Shown piece after piece: positions 37,150 to 47,132 of a DNA stretch of 64,000 nucleotides. Made by a program: the position numbers and the translations under genes. The stretch comes from Alteromonas genovensis (lineage in GTDB: Bacteria > Pseudomonadota > Gammaproteobacteria > Enterobacterales > Alteromonadaceae). The stretch covers positions 124,001-188,000 of the forward strand of contig NZ_JAAAWO010000003.1 in the NCBI RefSeq assembly GCF_010500895.1, written 5' to 3'. Within the stretch, counting starts at the first letter, position 1. Every line of letters starts with the position of its first letter. The notes under the pieces are model-generated. The model saw nothing but the letters and a program-made list of their open reading frames with translations. It was not told the DNA's origin and searched no databases.

Positions 37150-38331
37150 TTAAGCGAACGTTGCCGCTTCAGCAGCAATCACCCACTCTTCATTCGTGGG
37201 TACAACGAAAACGGTCTTTTGAGATGAGGGAGCAGTTATCTCGCCTCCCTTGCCAAACCGTGCGTCGAGATTCTTTTGTTGGTCAATTGTGACGCCCATG
37301 TGCGCGAAATAACCCATAGTGGTTTCTCGAATAAGTGACGAATTTTCACCAATACCGCCAGTGAACACAATGGCATCTAAGGAAGGCACTGCAATAAGGT
37401 AACCCGCAATATATTTCGCTAAGCGATAGCAGAATATTTCGATAGCAAGTTTTGCCCCTTCATGCCCTTTCTCAGCTTCTTCTTCCAACGTTCTACAGTC
37501 GTTACTAAGCTCTGATATGCCTAATAAACCAGACTCTTTATTTAATAAGTCACTAATTTCATCAGCTGTTTTGCCTAATTTTTTCTGAAGCGTACCTGGA
37601 AGGCTAGGATCTAAGTCACCGCATCGAGTGCCCATCACTAAGCCCTCTAGAGGAATAAAGCCCATACTTGTATCTACAGCCTGGCCTTTTTCAATTGCTG
37701 CTACGCTGCAACCGTTTCCTAAGTGAGCGCTGATAACACTTGTCTCTTCGACCGGCTTATTAAGCAGTGACGCCGTGCTATCCAGAATAAATTTATGACT
37801 GGTGCCATGGAAACCATATCGGCGTATTCCATGGTCTCTGTAGAGGTCCATAGGAAGCGCATAGATGAACGCTTTTTGCGGCATGGTTTGAAAAAACGAG
37901 GTATCAAATACGCATACATGAGGTAAGTGAGGGTACGCTTTTTGCGCCGTAACAACACCTTTTGCATTAGCTAAATTATGAAGCGGCGCCATACTGGCGT
38001 AGTCTTTAACTGCCGCTAATACCTCGTCATTAACCAATGCAGCCTGCTTAAATTTTTCACCGCCATGTACCACCCGGTGCCCCACCGCAACAGGTTTAAC
38101 CCCGGTATCTTCAATGATTGTTGAAATAGCATTAAGCGCCTCGGTATGACCTGCGTTGGCACTTAATGAGAACGACGTTTTATTGCCATTTAATTTGTAA
38201 GTGATGCTTGCATCAAGGTTACCCAAGCTTTCGACTAAACCGGATAAACCAGCTTCGCCAGTATTAGCATCAATAATGGCGAATTTAACGGAAGAACTGC
38301 CACAATTTAAAACAACAACTTCTTTTTTCAT
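37150..38331 (-). CDS. ackA: Acetate kinase
   Basis: AckA interconverts acetyl phosphate plus ADP with acetate plus ATP; with Pta it forms the acetate overflow/assimilation route. From the ATG at 38331 it has 393 residues, beginning MKKEVVVLNCGSSSVKFAI. The phosphate-binding HRVVHGGEKF, the catalytic region YGFHGTSHKF and the C-terminal VFTGGIGENS are present. An upstream 20-residue in-frame extension lacks family similarity. The ribosome site is weak. Between this start and ibpA is about 530 bases that hold repeats and the ibpA regulatory region. Confidence 0.97.
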   Translation of the reverse strand: MKKEVVVLNCGSSSVKFAIIDANTGEAGLSGLVESLGNLDASITYKLNGNKTSFSLSANAGHTEALNAISTIIEDTGVKPVAVGHRVVHGGEKFKQAALVNDEVLAAVKDYASMAPLHNLANAKGVVTAQKAYPHLPHVCVFDTSFFQTMPQKAFIYALPMDLYRDHGIRRYGFHGTSHKFILDSTASLLNKPVEETSVISAHLGNGCSVAAIEKGQAVDTSMGFIPLEGLVMGTRCGDLDPSLPGTLQKKLGKTADEISDLLNKESGLLGISELSNDCRTLEEEAEKGHEGAKLAIEIFCYRLAKYIAGYLIAVPSLDAIVFTGGIGENSSLIRETTMGYFAHMGVTIDQQKNLDARFGKGGEITAPSSQKTVFVVPTNEEWVIAAEAATFA

Positions 38332-38570
38332 GAATTTATTCGTATAAAGGTTAAACGGTGAGTGTGATGGAATTGTAGCATTTATAATCAACGACGTTGG
38401 TTAATGGTTTGCTAAATGTTTTATAAGATGTGTCACAAACCTTTCATTTTGATAAACAAATTTATTCTAACACTCAGCGAGTTATGTACTTTACTCACTG
38501 CTAAAAGAGCATCAAGGAGTGTGGGAATGAAGCGTGAATGAATGTGTTGACAGAGCGCGTAAATGAGAGT

Positions 38571-38606
38571 GCTTGTATGAGAGCTCGTATAAAAGCTCAT
38601 ATAAGA
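38571..38606. repeat. 12-bp tandem repeat, three units
   Basis: GCTTGTATGAGA, GCTCGTATAAAA and GCTCATATAAGA are contiguous, with related decayed sequence to the left from about 38525. They lie in the divergent gap between ackA and ibpA. The rest of the gap to 38740 is very AT-rich with no other signal. Confidence 0.75.
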
Positions 38607-38740
38607 TATCGCTAGCAGCGCAAACGACACATCCCAGTAAAAAAATAGAAAAAACCAACAAAAACATTAAAATTTAACTCTTAAAAATCAGTAATTTAGA
38701 ATCTTTATCGACTTTTATATAAAATAAATTCACTTTTTTT

Positions 38741-38768
38741 CTTGAAAAGCATTTGGCGAATCCCATAT
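38741..38768 (+). promoter_or_regulatory. Sigma-32 heat-shock promoter of ibpA
   Basis: CTTGAAA, a 14-base spacer and CCCATAT match the sigma-32 consensus (CTTGAAA, about 13-15 bases, CCCCATnT) in all but one position. A leader of about 90 bases follows. Confidence 0.9.
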
Positions 38769-38837
38769 CTGTTATGTCGGCGCTGAAAGGTCAGGTCGAC
38801 AATACTGCCGCCGCATGTCGGGGCATCATTTTTTAAC

Positions 38838-38860
38838 ATATTGCTTTATTTTAAGGATAT
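38838..38860 (+). promoter_or_regulatory. ROSE-type RNA thermometer hairpin over the ibpA ribosome site
   Basis: ATATTGCTT (38838-38846) pairs with AAGGATAT (38853-38860), masking the AAGGA ribosome site, with a 6-base loop TATTTT. The TTGCT motif leaves G38843 bulged opposite AGGA, the defining feature of ROSE elements. The stem has U-G and A-U pairs that would melt at modest temperature. Confidence 0.85.
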
Positions 38861-38864
38861 GACT

Positions 38865-39308
38865 ATGCGTAATATCGATCTATCTCCACTATACCGTTCA
38901 TTCATTGGTTCAGACCACCTTGCATCACTTGTAGACGCCGCAGCGCGCTCTGAAAAGCAAAGTACTTACCCGCCTTACAACATTGAGTTGCTGAGCGACG
39001 ACAAGTACCGCGTTACTATGGCCATTGCTGGTTTTAGTAAAGAAGATGTGTCTATTCAAGTTGAAGAAAACACGCTTACCATTACCGGCAACAAAAGAGC
39101 CGACAGTAACGATAATAGCGAGCGGAAGTATCTTCATAAGGGAATTTCTGAACGTAATTTTGAACGAAAATTCCAATTAGGTGACCATGTAAAAGTGTTG
39201 GCCGCCGATATGGAAAATGGCCTCCTACATATCGATATGGAGCGAGTCATTCCTGATGCGAAGAAACCACGAACAATTGAGATTGGTTCGAAGCTTATAG
39301 AGAACTAA
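38865..39308 (+). CDS. ibpA: Small heat-shock protein IbpA-like
   Basis: A 147-residue Hsp20 holdase that binds unfolding proteins for later refolding by DnaK/ClpB. The start MRNIDLSPLYRSFIG matches IbpA closely. The alpha-crystallin domain spans about 35-130, with the YRVTMAIAGFSKEDVSIQVEEN and ERNFERKFQLGDHV segments and a C-terminal PRTIEIG anchor. The ATG at 38865 is seven bases after AAGGA; two upstream in-frame ATGs would translate through the thermometer hairpin and are rejected. It is controlled by a sigma-32 promoter and an RNA thermometer. Confidence 0.95.
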   Translation: MRNIDLSPLYRSFIGSDHLASLVDAAARSEKQSTYPPYNIELLSDDKYRVTMAIAGFSKEDVSIQVEENTLTITGNKRADSNDNSERKYLHKGISERNFERKFQLGDHVKVLAADMENGLLHIDMERVIPDAKKPRTIEIGSKLIEN

Positions 39309-39337
39309 TTTTTTAATATTGTGTGTTTCCCTGTTTG

Positions 39338-39366
39338 AAACGGCGCTGTGTGGGCGCCGTTTTTTA
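39338..39366 (+). terminator. Intrinsic terminator after ibpA
   Basis: AAACGGCGC and GCGCCGTTT pair around a 7-base loop, followed by T residues. Confidence 0.9.
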
Positions 39367-39417
39367 TGTTTGGTATAAAAAGGGAAAGAACAAAAGGGAA
39401 AAATAAATTCGAGCTAA

Positions 39418-39846
39418 TTATTCATTACCTTGCTTAGTAAACGAATAGTTCGCTTTACCAGACTCAGACGAAGTGAAGTGCCCAGAAAGGTTAACGCCGG
39501 AAAGCTCTCCGGTTGCCGTCTCAGTAACAGCGGTAAATGTGCTGCTAGCAACACCGCATTTAAACGAACCATCGTGTTTAAACGTAACGGTGCCTCGTCG
39601 CCCGTCAATCACACCGATAAACTCTTCAAAGCCAACAAAACATGCACTAATACCACTTTTGTAGCTCATGATGAACTCAACGTGACCTTCTCCCTTCATA
39701 TCACCTTCGTAGGCTTGAACAACGCTGGCGTGCACAGTTTTCACCTGTTCACACTTCTCTTTTATTATCTCTTCATTCCATTGTGTAATAGTAAAAATGC
39801 CTTCGCCGTTCATGATTGACTCGCTTGATAATTCGCTTGCAACCAT
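39418..39846 (-). CDS. DUF3224 domain protein
   Basis: About 142 residues from the ATG at 39846; an upstream TTG at 39867 and an ATG at 39813 are alternatives. The sequence matches my recollection of DUF3224. It has a small beta-barrel with GEGIFTITQWNEE, then DMKGEGHVEFIMSYKSG, FVGFEEFIGVIDGRRGTVTFKHDGSF, and a final SGELSG-like turn with SGHF. Function is unknown; some relatives are annotated as allene-oxide-cyclase-barrel-like. It is cytosolic with no signal peptide. It is convergent with ibpA. Confidence 0.8.
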   Translation of the reverse strand: MVASELSSESIMNGEGIFTITQWNEEIIKEKCEQVKTVHASVVQAYEGDMKGEGHVEFIMSYKSGISACFVGFEEFIGVIDGRRGTVTFKHDGSFKCGVASSTFTAVTETATGELSGVNLSGHFTSSESGKANYSFTKQGNE

Positions 39847-39992
39847 ATTATTAAAAATAGTTAACAAAAAGCAATACTGAATATGTTACCAATAGTAACC
39901 GGAGGATTTTATTTACTTTTTATCTCATTACTGCAACAACGAGAAACAACCAATAACCATGTTTTCCACTGGCGTGATTTGCGTAAGTTGTA

Positions 39993-40532
39993 TTATATAA
40001 AGCCCTTTAATGTGGCCAAGCCGAATGCATTACAGCTAGAGGCATCTTGAATTTCGCCAGCGATGATTTTGTTTTTGAATTCTTCAATGGGCATCTTGAG
40101 TACCTTAAGGTCTTCTTCCTCACTGTCGAGCTCTTGCTTTCCTTGGCTCAACTCAGAGGCTAAAAAGATGTGGTAGCCCTGATTACAAAATCCGTAAGCG
40201 AGATATTGAAAACCCACATATTCCATTTTGCCAGCTCTAAGGCCTGTCTCTTCTCTTAGCTCACCAGCAGCAAGCGTTAGTGGTGAAGCGTTGGGATTGT
40301 CTTCCCATGCCCCTTGAGGAAACTCTATTTGTCGTTTGCCAATGGTATATCGGTACTGTTCCACCAAATAGACATGATCTTTATCGATGGGAATAATAAT
40401 CGCAAAATCAGGCTTTTCTACTACCCCGTAAATGCCTTCTTTGCCACTGGCGCGTAGAATTTTATCTTCTCTTAATGTAAGCCATTTATTCTGGTATACC
40501 ACTTTGCTGTCTAGCGTTTCTATATCTTTCAT
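39993..40532 (-). CDS. Nudix hydrolase, ADP-ribose pyrophosphatase-like
   Basis: A 179-residue Nudix protein. The catalytic box is in GAWEDNPNASPLTLAAGELREETGL (about 74-98), with the core ELREETG intact but Gly in place of the usual Arg before EL. This variant is known in the GDP-mannose/ADP-ribose-type branch. The flanking VYLVEQYRYTIGKRQIEFPQG is typical of ADPR-active members. It probably hydrolyses a nucleoside diphosphate derivative; the substrate is inferred only. It lies downstream of greA with a terminator between. Confidence 0.88.
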   Translation of the reverse strand: MKDIETLDSKVVYQNKWLTLREDKILRASGKEGIYGVVEKPDFAIIIPIDKDHVYLVEQYRYTIGKRQIEFPQGAWEDNPNASPLTLAAGELREETGLRAGKMEYVGFQYLAYGFCNQGYHIFLASELSQGKQELDSEEEDLKVLKMPIEEFKNKIIAGEIQDASSCNAFGLATLKGFI

Positions 40533-40579
40533 ATATCCCCTTATATAAGCCTGAGATGCTAAGTGACTGGCATAAACAA

Positions 40580-40607
40580 AAACGCCGAGTTTTTAAGCTC
40601 GGCGTTT
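40580..40607 (-). terminator. Intrinsic terminator of greA
   Basis: AAACGCCGAG and CTCGGCGTTT pair around an 8-base loop; on the minus strand a TTTTTGTTT run follows. It is about 37 bases beyond the greA stop. Confidence 0.92.
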
Positions 40608-40644
40608 ACATTATTCTATCTACTTGGATAACACTACGCTGACG

Positions 40645-41121
40645 CTAAATATACTCTACTTCGATAATTTCAACTTCAACACTGCCAGCAGGCGTTTGAA
40701 TGTTTACTGTATCATCTAACTCTTTACCAATTAACCCGCGAGCGATTGGTGAATTTACTGAGATAAGGTTATTTTTAATATCAGCTTCATCATCGCCAAC
40801 AATGCGATATGTCGTTTCTTCTTCGCTATCTACATTGAGGATAGTTACTGTAGTACCAAAGATAACTTTGCCCGTATTTTCCATTTTAGTAACATCGATG
40901 ATTTGCGCGTTCGACAGCTTACCTTCGATGTCTTGAATACGGCCTTCGCAAAAGCTCTGTTGCTCTCTTGCAGCATGATACTCAGCGTTTTCTTTCAAAT
41001 CGCCGTGTTCACGGGCATCTGCAATGTCCGCAATAATACGAGGACGTGTTTTGGTTTTAAGTTCGTTTAGCTCATCGCGCAGCATTTGGGCGCCATGCGC
41101 GGTCATTGGGTACTGACTCAT
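40645..41121 (-). CDS. greA: Transcription elongation factor GreA
   Basis: GreA enters the RNA polymerase secondary channel and stimulates cleavage of backtracked transcripts. The 158-residue protein has the N-terminal coiled coil (about 1-75) with the acidic tip [14 protein letters not shown] and the C-terminal FKBP-like domain (about 80-158). The length equals E. coli GreA. It lies downstream of carB on the same strand, separated by two hairpins, as in the Pseudomonas order dapB-carA-carB-greA. Confidence 0.97.
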   Translation of the reverse strand: MSQYPMTAHGAQMLRDELNELKTKTRPRIIADIADAREHGDLKENAEYHAAREQQSFCEGRIQDIEGKLSNAQIIDVTKMENTGKVIFGTTVTILNVDSEEETTYRIVGDDEADIKNNLISVNSPIARGLIGKELDDTVNIQTPAGSVEVEIIEVEYI

Positions 41122-41155
41122 AAATACAGTCTCGACTAACGTAATATTTAAACTG

Positions 41156-41177
41156 AAAAATGCGCCCTAAGGGCGCA
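41156..41177 (-). terminator. Hairpin with T run between carB and greA
   Basis: TGCGCCC and GGGCGCA pair around a 3-base loop, followed on the minus strand by TTTTT. It lies only about 35 bases before the greA start, so greA would need either readthrough or a promoter overlapping the hairpin. Confidence 0.75.
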
Positions 41178-41205
41178 CTTTTATATATTCACACAAATGT
41201 AATAA

Positions 41206-41230
41206 AGCTAGGATACCTCGTATCCTAGCT
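41206..41230 (-). terminator. Perfect 11-bp hairpin after carB
   Basis: AGCTAGGATAC and GTATCCTAGCT form a perfect stem with a CTC loop starting eight bases beyond the carB stop, followed on the minus strand by TTATT. Probably the first carAB terminator. Confidence 0.75.
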
Positions 41231-41237
41231 CATGTCA

Positions 41238-44200
41238 TTAGTGATTAATTCGAGCGTGTAGTTCTTGAACAGAGGCGACTTTGTTTCTATCGTCTGCGGA
41301 TTTTGCTCTGATAGTCGCAAACGCAGCGTTCATTGTCGTGGTATAGGTTACCTTATTCAGTAACGCTTCACGGCGAATGTACACTGAATCTGTGATTGCC
41401 TGACGACCTTCTGTTGTATTGATTAAATAGGCATACTCGCCGTTTTTAATCGCATCAACAATGTTAGGGCGTCCTTCAGACAACTTATTCACTACTGAAC
41501 TCATAATGCCTGCATCGTACAGCGTCGTCGCTGTACCGCGGGTAGCTTCAACAGTAAACCCTGCGTCAACCAGCGCTCTTGCAAGCTCAATGATTTTGCC
41601 TTTATCAGTGTCACGAACAGAAATGAGTGCTTTGCCGCTTTTCGGCAGTGGCGCACCAGCACCTAAGTTCGCTTTGGCATACGCCTCTTCAAACGTATCG
41701 CCAACACCCATAACCTCACCTGTAGAGCGCATTTCTGGGCCTAATAGTGGATCAACACCTTGGAACTTCGCGAATGGCAGAACCACTTCTTTCACAGAGT
41801 AAAACGGTGGAATAATCTCTTTGGTAACCCCTTGCTCAGCTAAGCTAACGCCAGCCATGGCGCGTGCTGCCACTTTTGCTAACGGAACGCCAGTTGCCTT
41901 AGAGACAAAAGGAACCGTGCGTGCAGCACGTGGGTTAACTTCGATAAGGTAAACTTCACCGTCTTTAATCGCGAACTGGGTATTCATTAAACCGATTACG
42001 CCAAGCTCAAGGGCCATTGCACGAACCTGTTCACGCATGGTGTCTTGAATTCCTGCTGACAGTGAGTGTGGCGGCAATGAACATGCAGAGTCACCAGAGT
42101 GAACACCCGCCTGCTCGATATGCTCCATAATACCGCCGATAACCACCTCTTTACCGTCGCAGATGGCATCAATATCAACTTCAATGGCATCATCAAGGAA
42201 TCGGTCTAGCAATACTGGGGCGTCGTTCGATACTTTCACCGCTTCGTTTAGATAGCGCTTTAGATCTTTGATGTCGTAAACAATTTCCATTGCACGACCA
42301 CCCAGTACGTAAGAAGGCCTAACGACTAACGGGAAGCCAATTTCTTCGGCCATCGCTAGTGCTTGCTCTACATTGGTAACCGTTGAGTTAGCAGGCTGCT
42401 TTAAATTCAACTTATTAACCATCTGCTGGAAACGCTCACGGTCTTCCGCGCGGTCAATCGCATCAGGTGAGGTACCCATAATTGGTACACCCGCGGCTTC
42501 AAGGGCACGCGCAAGTTTAAGTGGCGTTTGGCCACCGTACTGAACAATGACGCCTTTTGGCTTCTCTTTTTCAACAATTTCAAGCACATCTTCAAGAGTG
42601 ACTGGCTCGAAATACAAGCGGTCAGAAGTGTCATAATCGGTAGAAACCGTTTCTGGGTTACAGTTAACCATAATGGTTTCGTAACCATCTTCACGCATTG
42701 ATAAGGCCGCGTGAACACAACAGTAATCAAACTCAATTCCTTGACCAATACGGTTCGGTCCGCCGCCAATAACCATAATTTTGTCACGGTCTGTTGGGTT
42801 GGCCTCACACTCTTCATCATAGGTTGAGTACATGTAGGCAGTGCTGGTAGAAAATTCAGCAGCACAGGTATCAACACGCTTATACACGGGCGCAATACCG
42901 AACTCTCTGCGCGTTTCACGCACGTCGCTTTCAGCTACTTTGGTAAGTTCTGCAAGACGAGAATCTGAGAAACCTTTACGCTTAAGTGTGCGCATAAGGT
43001 CTGTGTCTATGCCAGGCAATCCAAGTTCAGCAATCTGAGCTTCGTGTTTAATCAAGTCTTCTAGCTGCACCAAATACCAACGATCGATGTTGGTTAAATC
43101 GAACACTTCATCAACGCTCATGCCCATGCGGAACGCGTCGCCAATATACCAAATGCGCTCAGCACCGGGTTGACGCAATTCGTAAATCACTTTGTTACGT
43201 GATTCAGAATCGTCTAAATCCACCATGGAGTTCAGGCCGTTAGCGCCCACTTCCAATCCACGCAATGCTTTTTGCAATGACTCTTGCTGGTTACGTCCAA
43301 TGGCCATGACTTCACCAACAGACTTCATCTGCGTAGTTAAACGGTCATTTGCACCGGCGAACTTTTCGAAGTTAAAGCGTGGAATTTTGGTCACAACGTA
43401 ATCGATAGACGGTTCGAAAGACGCCGGCGTTAAACCACCAGTGATGTCATTCGCTAACTCATCAAGGGTATAACCTACCGCAAGCTTGGCAGCTACTTTA
43501 GCAATAGGGAAACCTGTCGCTTTAGACGCCAACGCAGAAGAGCGGGATACGCGAGGGTTCATTTCGATGATAACCAAGCGCCCTGTTTTAGGGTCGACAC
43601 CAAACTGAACGTTTGAACCGCCAGTCTCAACACCAATTTCACGAAGTACCGCCATGGCAGCATTTCGCATAATTTGGAATTCTTTGTCAGTCAAAGTTTG
43701 TGCTGGCGCAACAGTAATCGAGTCGCCAGTGTGAACACCCATGGGGTCGAAATTCTCAATGGTACAAACAATAATGCAGTTGTCTGCTTTATCGCGAACC
43801 ACTTCCATCTCATATTCTTTCCATCCTAGCAACGACTCGTCAATGAGCAGTTCGCTTGTAGGTGAAAGGTCGAGACCTCGGGTACAAATTTCGTTGAATT
43901 CGTCAATGTTGTAAGCGATACCGCCACCGGTTCCGCCCATAGTAAACGAGGGACGAATAATACATGGGAAGCCAATGCGGCTAAGCACGTCATGGGCTTC
44001 ATCCATGGAGTGAGCAATTTCAGCACGTGGACACTCAAGCCCAATGTTCTTCATTGCCTTGTCGAAACGTTCGCGGTTTTCAGCTTTATCGATAGCATCA
44101 GCAGTCGCACCGATAAGCTCGCAACCAAACTCTTCAAGCACACCGTGCTTGTCTAACTCGAGTGCGCAGTTGAGTGCCGTTTGCCCCCCCATAGTAGGAA

Positions 44201-44459
44201 GGATGGCATCTGGACGCTCTTTCTCAATTATTTTGCGTACTACTTCCCAGTGAATTGGCTCGATGTAAGTGGCATCTGCCATCTCGGGGTCGGTCATTAT
44301 CGTCGCTGGGTTAGAGTTAACCAGAATGACGCGGTAACCTTCTTCACGCAGCGCTTTACACGCTTGAGCGCCTGAATAATCAAATTCACAGGCCTGGCCG
44401 ATTACAATAGGGCCAGCACCTATAATAAGAATACTTTTTATGTCGGTACGTTTTGGCAT
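41238..44459 (-). CDS. carB: Carbamoyl-phosphate synthase large subunit
   Basis: CarB makes carbamoyl phosphate from bicarbonate, ATP and ammonia passed from CarA, supplying pyrimidine and arginine synthesis. The 1073 residues equal the E. coli length. It has two ATP-grasp halves: one begins [25 protein letters not shown], and the second half begins [20 protein letters not shown] near 558. An allosteric MGS-like domain forms the last about 135 residues. It lies 12 bases downstream of carA in an operon and ends in tandem hairpins before greA. Confidence 0.98.
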   Translation of the reverse strand: MPKRTDIKSILIIGAGPIVIGQACEFDYSGAQACKALREEGYRVILVNSNPATIMTDPEMADATYIEPIHWEVVRKIIEKERPDAILPTMGGQTALNCALELDKHGVLEEFGCELIGATADAIDKAENRERFDKAMKNIGLECPRAEIAHSMDEAHDVLSRIGFPCIIRPSFTMGGTGGGIAYNIDEFNEICTRGLDLSPTSELLIDESLLGWKEYEMEVVRDKADNCIIVCTIENFDPMGVHTGDSITVAPAQTLTDKEFQIMRNAAMAVLREIGVETGGSNVQFGVDPKTGRLVIIEMNPRVSRSSALASKATGFPIAKVAAKLAVGYTLDELANDITGGLTPASFEPSIDYVVTKIPRFNFEKFAGANDRLTTQMKSVGEVMAIGRNQQESLQKALRGLEVGANGLNSMVDLDDSESRNKVIYELRQPGAERIWYIGDAFRMGMSVDEVFDLTNIDRWYLVQLEDLIKHEAQIAELGLPGIDTDLMRTLKRKGFSDSRLAELTKVAESDVRETRREFGIAPVYKRVDTCAAEFSTSTAYMYSTYDEECEANPTDRDKIMVIGGGPNRIGQGIEFDYCCVHAALSMREDGYETIMVNCNPETVSTDYDTSDRLYFEPVTLEDVLEIVEKEKPKGVIVQYGGQTPLKLARALEAAGVPIMGTSPDAIDRAEDRERFQQMVNKLNLKQPANSTVTNVEQALAMAEEIGFPLVVRPSYVLGGRAMEIVYDIKDLKRYLNEAVKVSNDAPVLLDRFLDDAIEVDIDAICDGKEVVIGGIMEHIEQAGVHSGDSACSLPPHSLSAGIQDTMREQVRAMALELGVIGLMNTQFAIKDGEVYLIEVNPRAARTVPFVSKATGVPLAKVAARAMAGVSLAEQGVTKEIIPPFYSVKEVVLPFAKFQGVDPLLGPEMRSTGEVMGVGDTFEEAYAKANLGAGAPLPKSGKALISVRDTDKGKIIELARALVDAGFTVEATRGTATTLYDAGIMSSVVNKLSEGRPNIVDAIKNGEYAYLINTTEGRQAITDSVYIRREALLNKVTYTTTMNAAFATIRAKSADDRNKVASVQELHARINH

Positions 44460-44471
44460 GTTGGCTAATTC

Positions 44472-45602
44472 CTACTGCTTGTGTTGTTCAATAAGTTCAA
44501 TGAAGTGGTCGAATAATGGCGCCGCTTCGTGAGGGCCTGGGCTTGCTTCAGGGTGCCCCTGAAAACTAAACGCTGGCTTGTCGGTGCGGTGAATACCCTG
44601 CAACGACTTATCGAACAATGAAACGTGGGTGATTTCTAGGTTATCTGGCAAGCTAGATTCATCAACAGCAAAACCGTGGTTTTGGCTGGTGATCATAACC
44701 ACGTTACGCTTTAGATCTTTAACCGGGTGATTCGCACCATGGTGACCAAATTTCATTTTGGCAGTAGTCGCACCGCTGGCAAGCGCTAGTAGCTGGTGTC
44801 CTAAGCAAATACCAAACACTGGAATACCCGTTTCTACAATGGTTTTGATTGCTGAAATAGCGTAATCACATGGCTCTGGGTCGCCTGGTCCGTTTGATAG
44901 GAATACCCCATCTGGACTCATAGCAAGCACGTCATCAGCAGGTGTTTGCGCTGGTACCAAAGTAATTTTGCAACCGCGGTCGGCAAGCATACGAAGGATG
45001 TTGTGTTTAACACCGTAGTCGTAAGCTACCACATGATATTTGCCTTCACTTGGAGTTACGTAGCCTTTACCAAGCTCCCAGCTTCCTTCTGTCCATGTTT
45101 TTGGTTGGGTAATACTCACTACCTTTGCCAAATCCATGCCTTTAAGACCCGGGAATGCTTTGGCTTGCTCTAACGCACTAGACTCGTCTAATTCATCAGT
45201 ACAAATGATACAACCATTTTGCGCGCCTTTATCTCGAAGAATTCGAGTTAAACGACGGGTATCAATATCTGCTATACCAACAATGCCTTTCGCTTTGAGG
45301 TATTCAGATAGAGTTTGTTGTTGACGATAGTTACTAGCAACGAGCGGCAAATCGCGAATAATAAGACCTTTTGACCAGATTTTATCTGCTTCAACGTCTT
45401 CAGAATTAGTGCCGGTGTTGCCAATGTGTGGATAGGTAAGGGTAATGATTTGTTCAGCGTAAGATGGGTCGGTAAGAATTTCTTGATAGCCTGTCATGGA
45501 AGTGTTGAAAACAACTTCCCCAACGGAACAGCCAGCGGCACCAATAGCAGTACCTTTAAAAACAGAACCGTCCTCTAACACCAAAAGGGCAGAATGAGCC
45601 AA
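44472..45602 (-). CDS. carA: Carbamoyl-phosphate synthase small subunit
   Basis: CarA hydrolyses glutamine to provide ammonia to CarB. From the TTG at 45602, five bases after GGAGG, it has 376 residues beginning (M)[16 protein letters not shown], matching the family N-terminus. The class I amidotransferase Cys is in [15 protein letters not shown], and the His/Glu pair is in [21 protein letters not shown] longer in-frame extension upstream has no family similarity and reads through leader hairpins. The leader of about 170 bases carries a probable attenuator, and a sigma-70 promoter is visible. Confidence 0.96.
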   Translation of the reverse strand: MAHSALLVLEDGSVFKGTAIGAAGCSVGEVVFNTSMTGYQEILTDPSYAEQIITLTYPHIGNTGTNSEDVEADKIWSKGLIIRDLPLVASNYRQQQTLSEYLKAKGIVGIADIDTRRLTRILRDKGAQNGCIICTDELDESSALEQAKAFPGLKGMDLAKVVSITQPKTWTEGSWELGKGYVTPSEGKYHVVAYDYGVKHNILRMLADRGCKITLVPAQTPADDVLAMSPDGVFLSNGPGDPEPCDYAISAIKTIVETGIPVFGICLGHQLLALASGATTAKMKFGHHGANHPVKDLKRNVVMITSQNHGFAVDESSLPDNLEITHVSLFDKSLQGIHRTDKPAFSFQGHPEASPGPHEAAPLFDHFIELIEQHKQ

Positions 45603-45633
45603 GTCAACCTCCAGATTAAGGATAACTATGTGT

Positions 45634-45701
45634 TTGTGCAGTTTTTTGCACAAACCCCACAAAAAACGGGAGGTAATGAAAACAATACATCCCGTTTCAC
45701 G
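45634..45701 (-). promoter_or_regulatory. Candidate attenuator in the carAB leader
   Basis: On the minus strand AAACGGGA pairs with TCCCGTTT across an 18-base loop and runs into TTTTTTG, a terminator-like structure. A second hairpin, GTTTGTGC with GCACAAAC, follows just downstream. Both lie between the promoter and the carA start. Confidence 0.6.
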
Positions 45702-45777
45702 ATCTTTGCAGCTAATAAATACGTGCTCTCCAGCCGATTTACTCGCTAAGAATTCGAAATTCTGGCAAATTCCGGCG

Positions 45778-45805
45778 AGTATACATTACTCACCGAAAAT
45801 GTCTA
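45778..45805 (-). promoter_or_regulatory. Sigma-70 promoter of carAB
   Basis: Read on the minus strand: TAGACA, a 16-base spacer, TATACT. AT-rich sequence upstream (to about 45840) could hold ArgR sites, but I cannot resolve a convincing Arg box. The predicted leader is about 165-170 bases. From here to dapB (46051) I see no gene. Confidence 0.7.
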
Positions 45806-46051
45806 ATTTATTTGTAATAATTTATTAAAATAGCCCTTAACATCGCTTTTTTGCGCAGAACCACTGAAAGTACGGCTTAGCGTTTAAATAACGCTCGCAC
45901 TGCTCATTCAACGCTCAACTCATGCCCTAGCCGTCGCTGTTCAAGTAGGCAGCGTTCAAGCCCAAACTGGGTTTGCGCGGTACTCATTATGTTGCTTTTT
46001 TAGCGTAGGCAGAAGATAAGCAACAGGCCCATAGCTATTGAAAGCTTCAAA

Positions 46052-46855
46052 TTAAAGCTTTAAATTTAAAACGTCAGTCATGGAGTATAGTCCAGGTTTT
46101 TGACCACACAACCACTTTGCAGCATGAACCGCACCTTTAGCGAAAGTAAGTCGACTCGATGCTTTATGCGTAATTTCTAAACGCTCGCCAATATCAGCGA
46201 AAAGCGCAGTGTGCTCGCCCACAATATCACCGGCTCTGACCGTAGCAAAGCCAATGGTGCCTTGGTCTCTTTCAGGCTCTTTGCCCTCACGACCATAAAC
46301 TGCGCAGGTACTTAAGTCTCTTCCAAGTTCGTCTGCAATGGCCTCACCAATTGCCATGGCTGTGCCTGATGGTGCGTCTTGTTTAAATCTATGGTGGGCT
46401 TCGGTTATTTCAATGTCTGCCGTTTCACCTAACACGCTAGCCGCTTGCTTTACTAGCGACAGCATTAAATTTACGCCAACACTGTAATTTGCAGCAAATA
46501 CGATAGGGATATGCTTTGCTGCTTCGTCTAACGCTGCCAACTGCGCTTGGTTAAGCCCGGTAGTGCCTATTACCACGGGTGTTTTATTTTTAACGCACCA
46601 GGTTAAATTAGTCTCGATAATAGATGGCAATGTGAAGTCGATCATGACGTCGGCATCATCCTTTGATAATGATGAAAACCCGGAACAATTCACTGGCTTT
46701 TTACCAATGCCTGCCAACTCGCCTACATTCATACCCACCCAAGGTGAGTCATCTCTTACTGTAGCGACACTTAGGTCTGCATTTTCACTTAGGTCGAGGG
46801 CTTCAATTAACACCCTACCCATGCGCCCATTCGCGCCAAATAGTCCTACTTTCAT
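46052..46855 (-). CDS. dapB: 4-hydroxy-tetrahydrodipicolinate reductase
   Basis: DapB catalyses the NAD(P)H-dependent reduction leading to tetrahydrodipicolinate in lysine and peptidoglycan precursor synthesis. The 267-residue protein has the nucleotide-binding VGLFGANGRMGRVL at 3-16, VVIGTTGL, and the substrate motif EAHHRFKQDAPSGTA with the catalytic His pair and Lys. The length is near the E. coli 273. It lies upstream of carA on the same strand with about 450 bases between, including the separate car promoter. Confidence 0.96.
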   Translation of the reverse strand: MKVGLFGANGRMGRVLIEALDLSENADLSVATVRDDSPWVGMNVGELAGIGKKPVNCSGFSSLSKDDADVMIDFTLPSIIETNLTWCVKNKTPVVIGTTGLNQAQLAALDEAAKHIPIVFAANYSVGVNLMLSLVKQAASVLGETADIEITEAHHRFKQDAPSGTAMAIGEAIADELGRDLSTCAVYGREGKEPERDQGTIGFATVRAGDIVGEHTALFADIGERLEITHKASSRLTFAKGAVHAAKWLCGQKPGLYSMTDVLNLKL

Positions 46856-47132
46856 GTTTAATCTTTTAAATAATTCTAAACTTGTTCACATTCTGCCAAA
46901 TGCATTCACTAATGCAATGCGATTGTTAGATTAATTGAGGTGATATCATCGTTAACAGTACATATAGACGATCGCATAGAGCTTACATAGAAGGCTGCTT
47001 TGCAGGTCATAATGTTTATCAGCCTCGCCCACATTGTTATTTTTATCAGTTCAAACTCGAATTTTAAGCGCAGAGTCGATACGATACAGAAAAGCGTCCT
47101 CTTATCTACTTAAACATAAAAGAACACCTCTT

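Noticed and set aside
39430..39819. 129-codon plus-strand frame antisense to the DUF3224 gene
   Set aside because: The minus-strand frame matches a known domain; the plus-strand product does not resemble anything.
45806..45840. ArgR-type Arg boxes upstream of the car promoter
   Set aside because: The DNA is AT-rich and partly palindromic, but no pair of 18-bp boxes at the right spacing could be resolved by eye.
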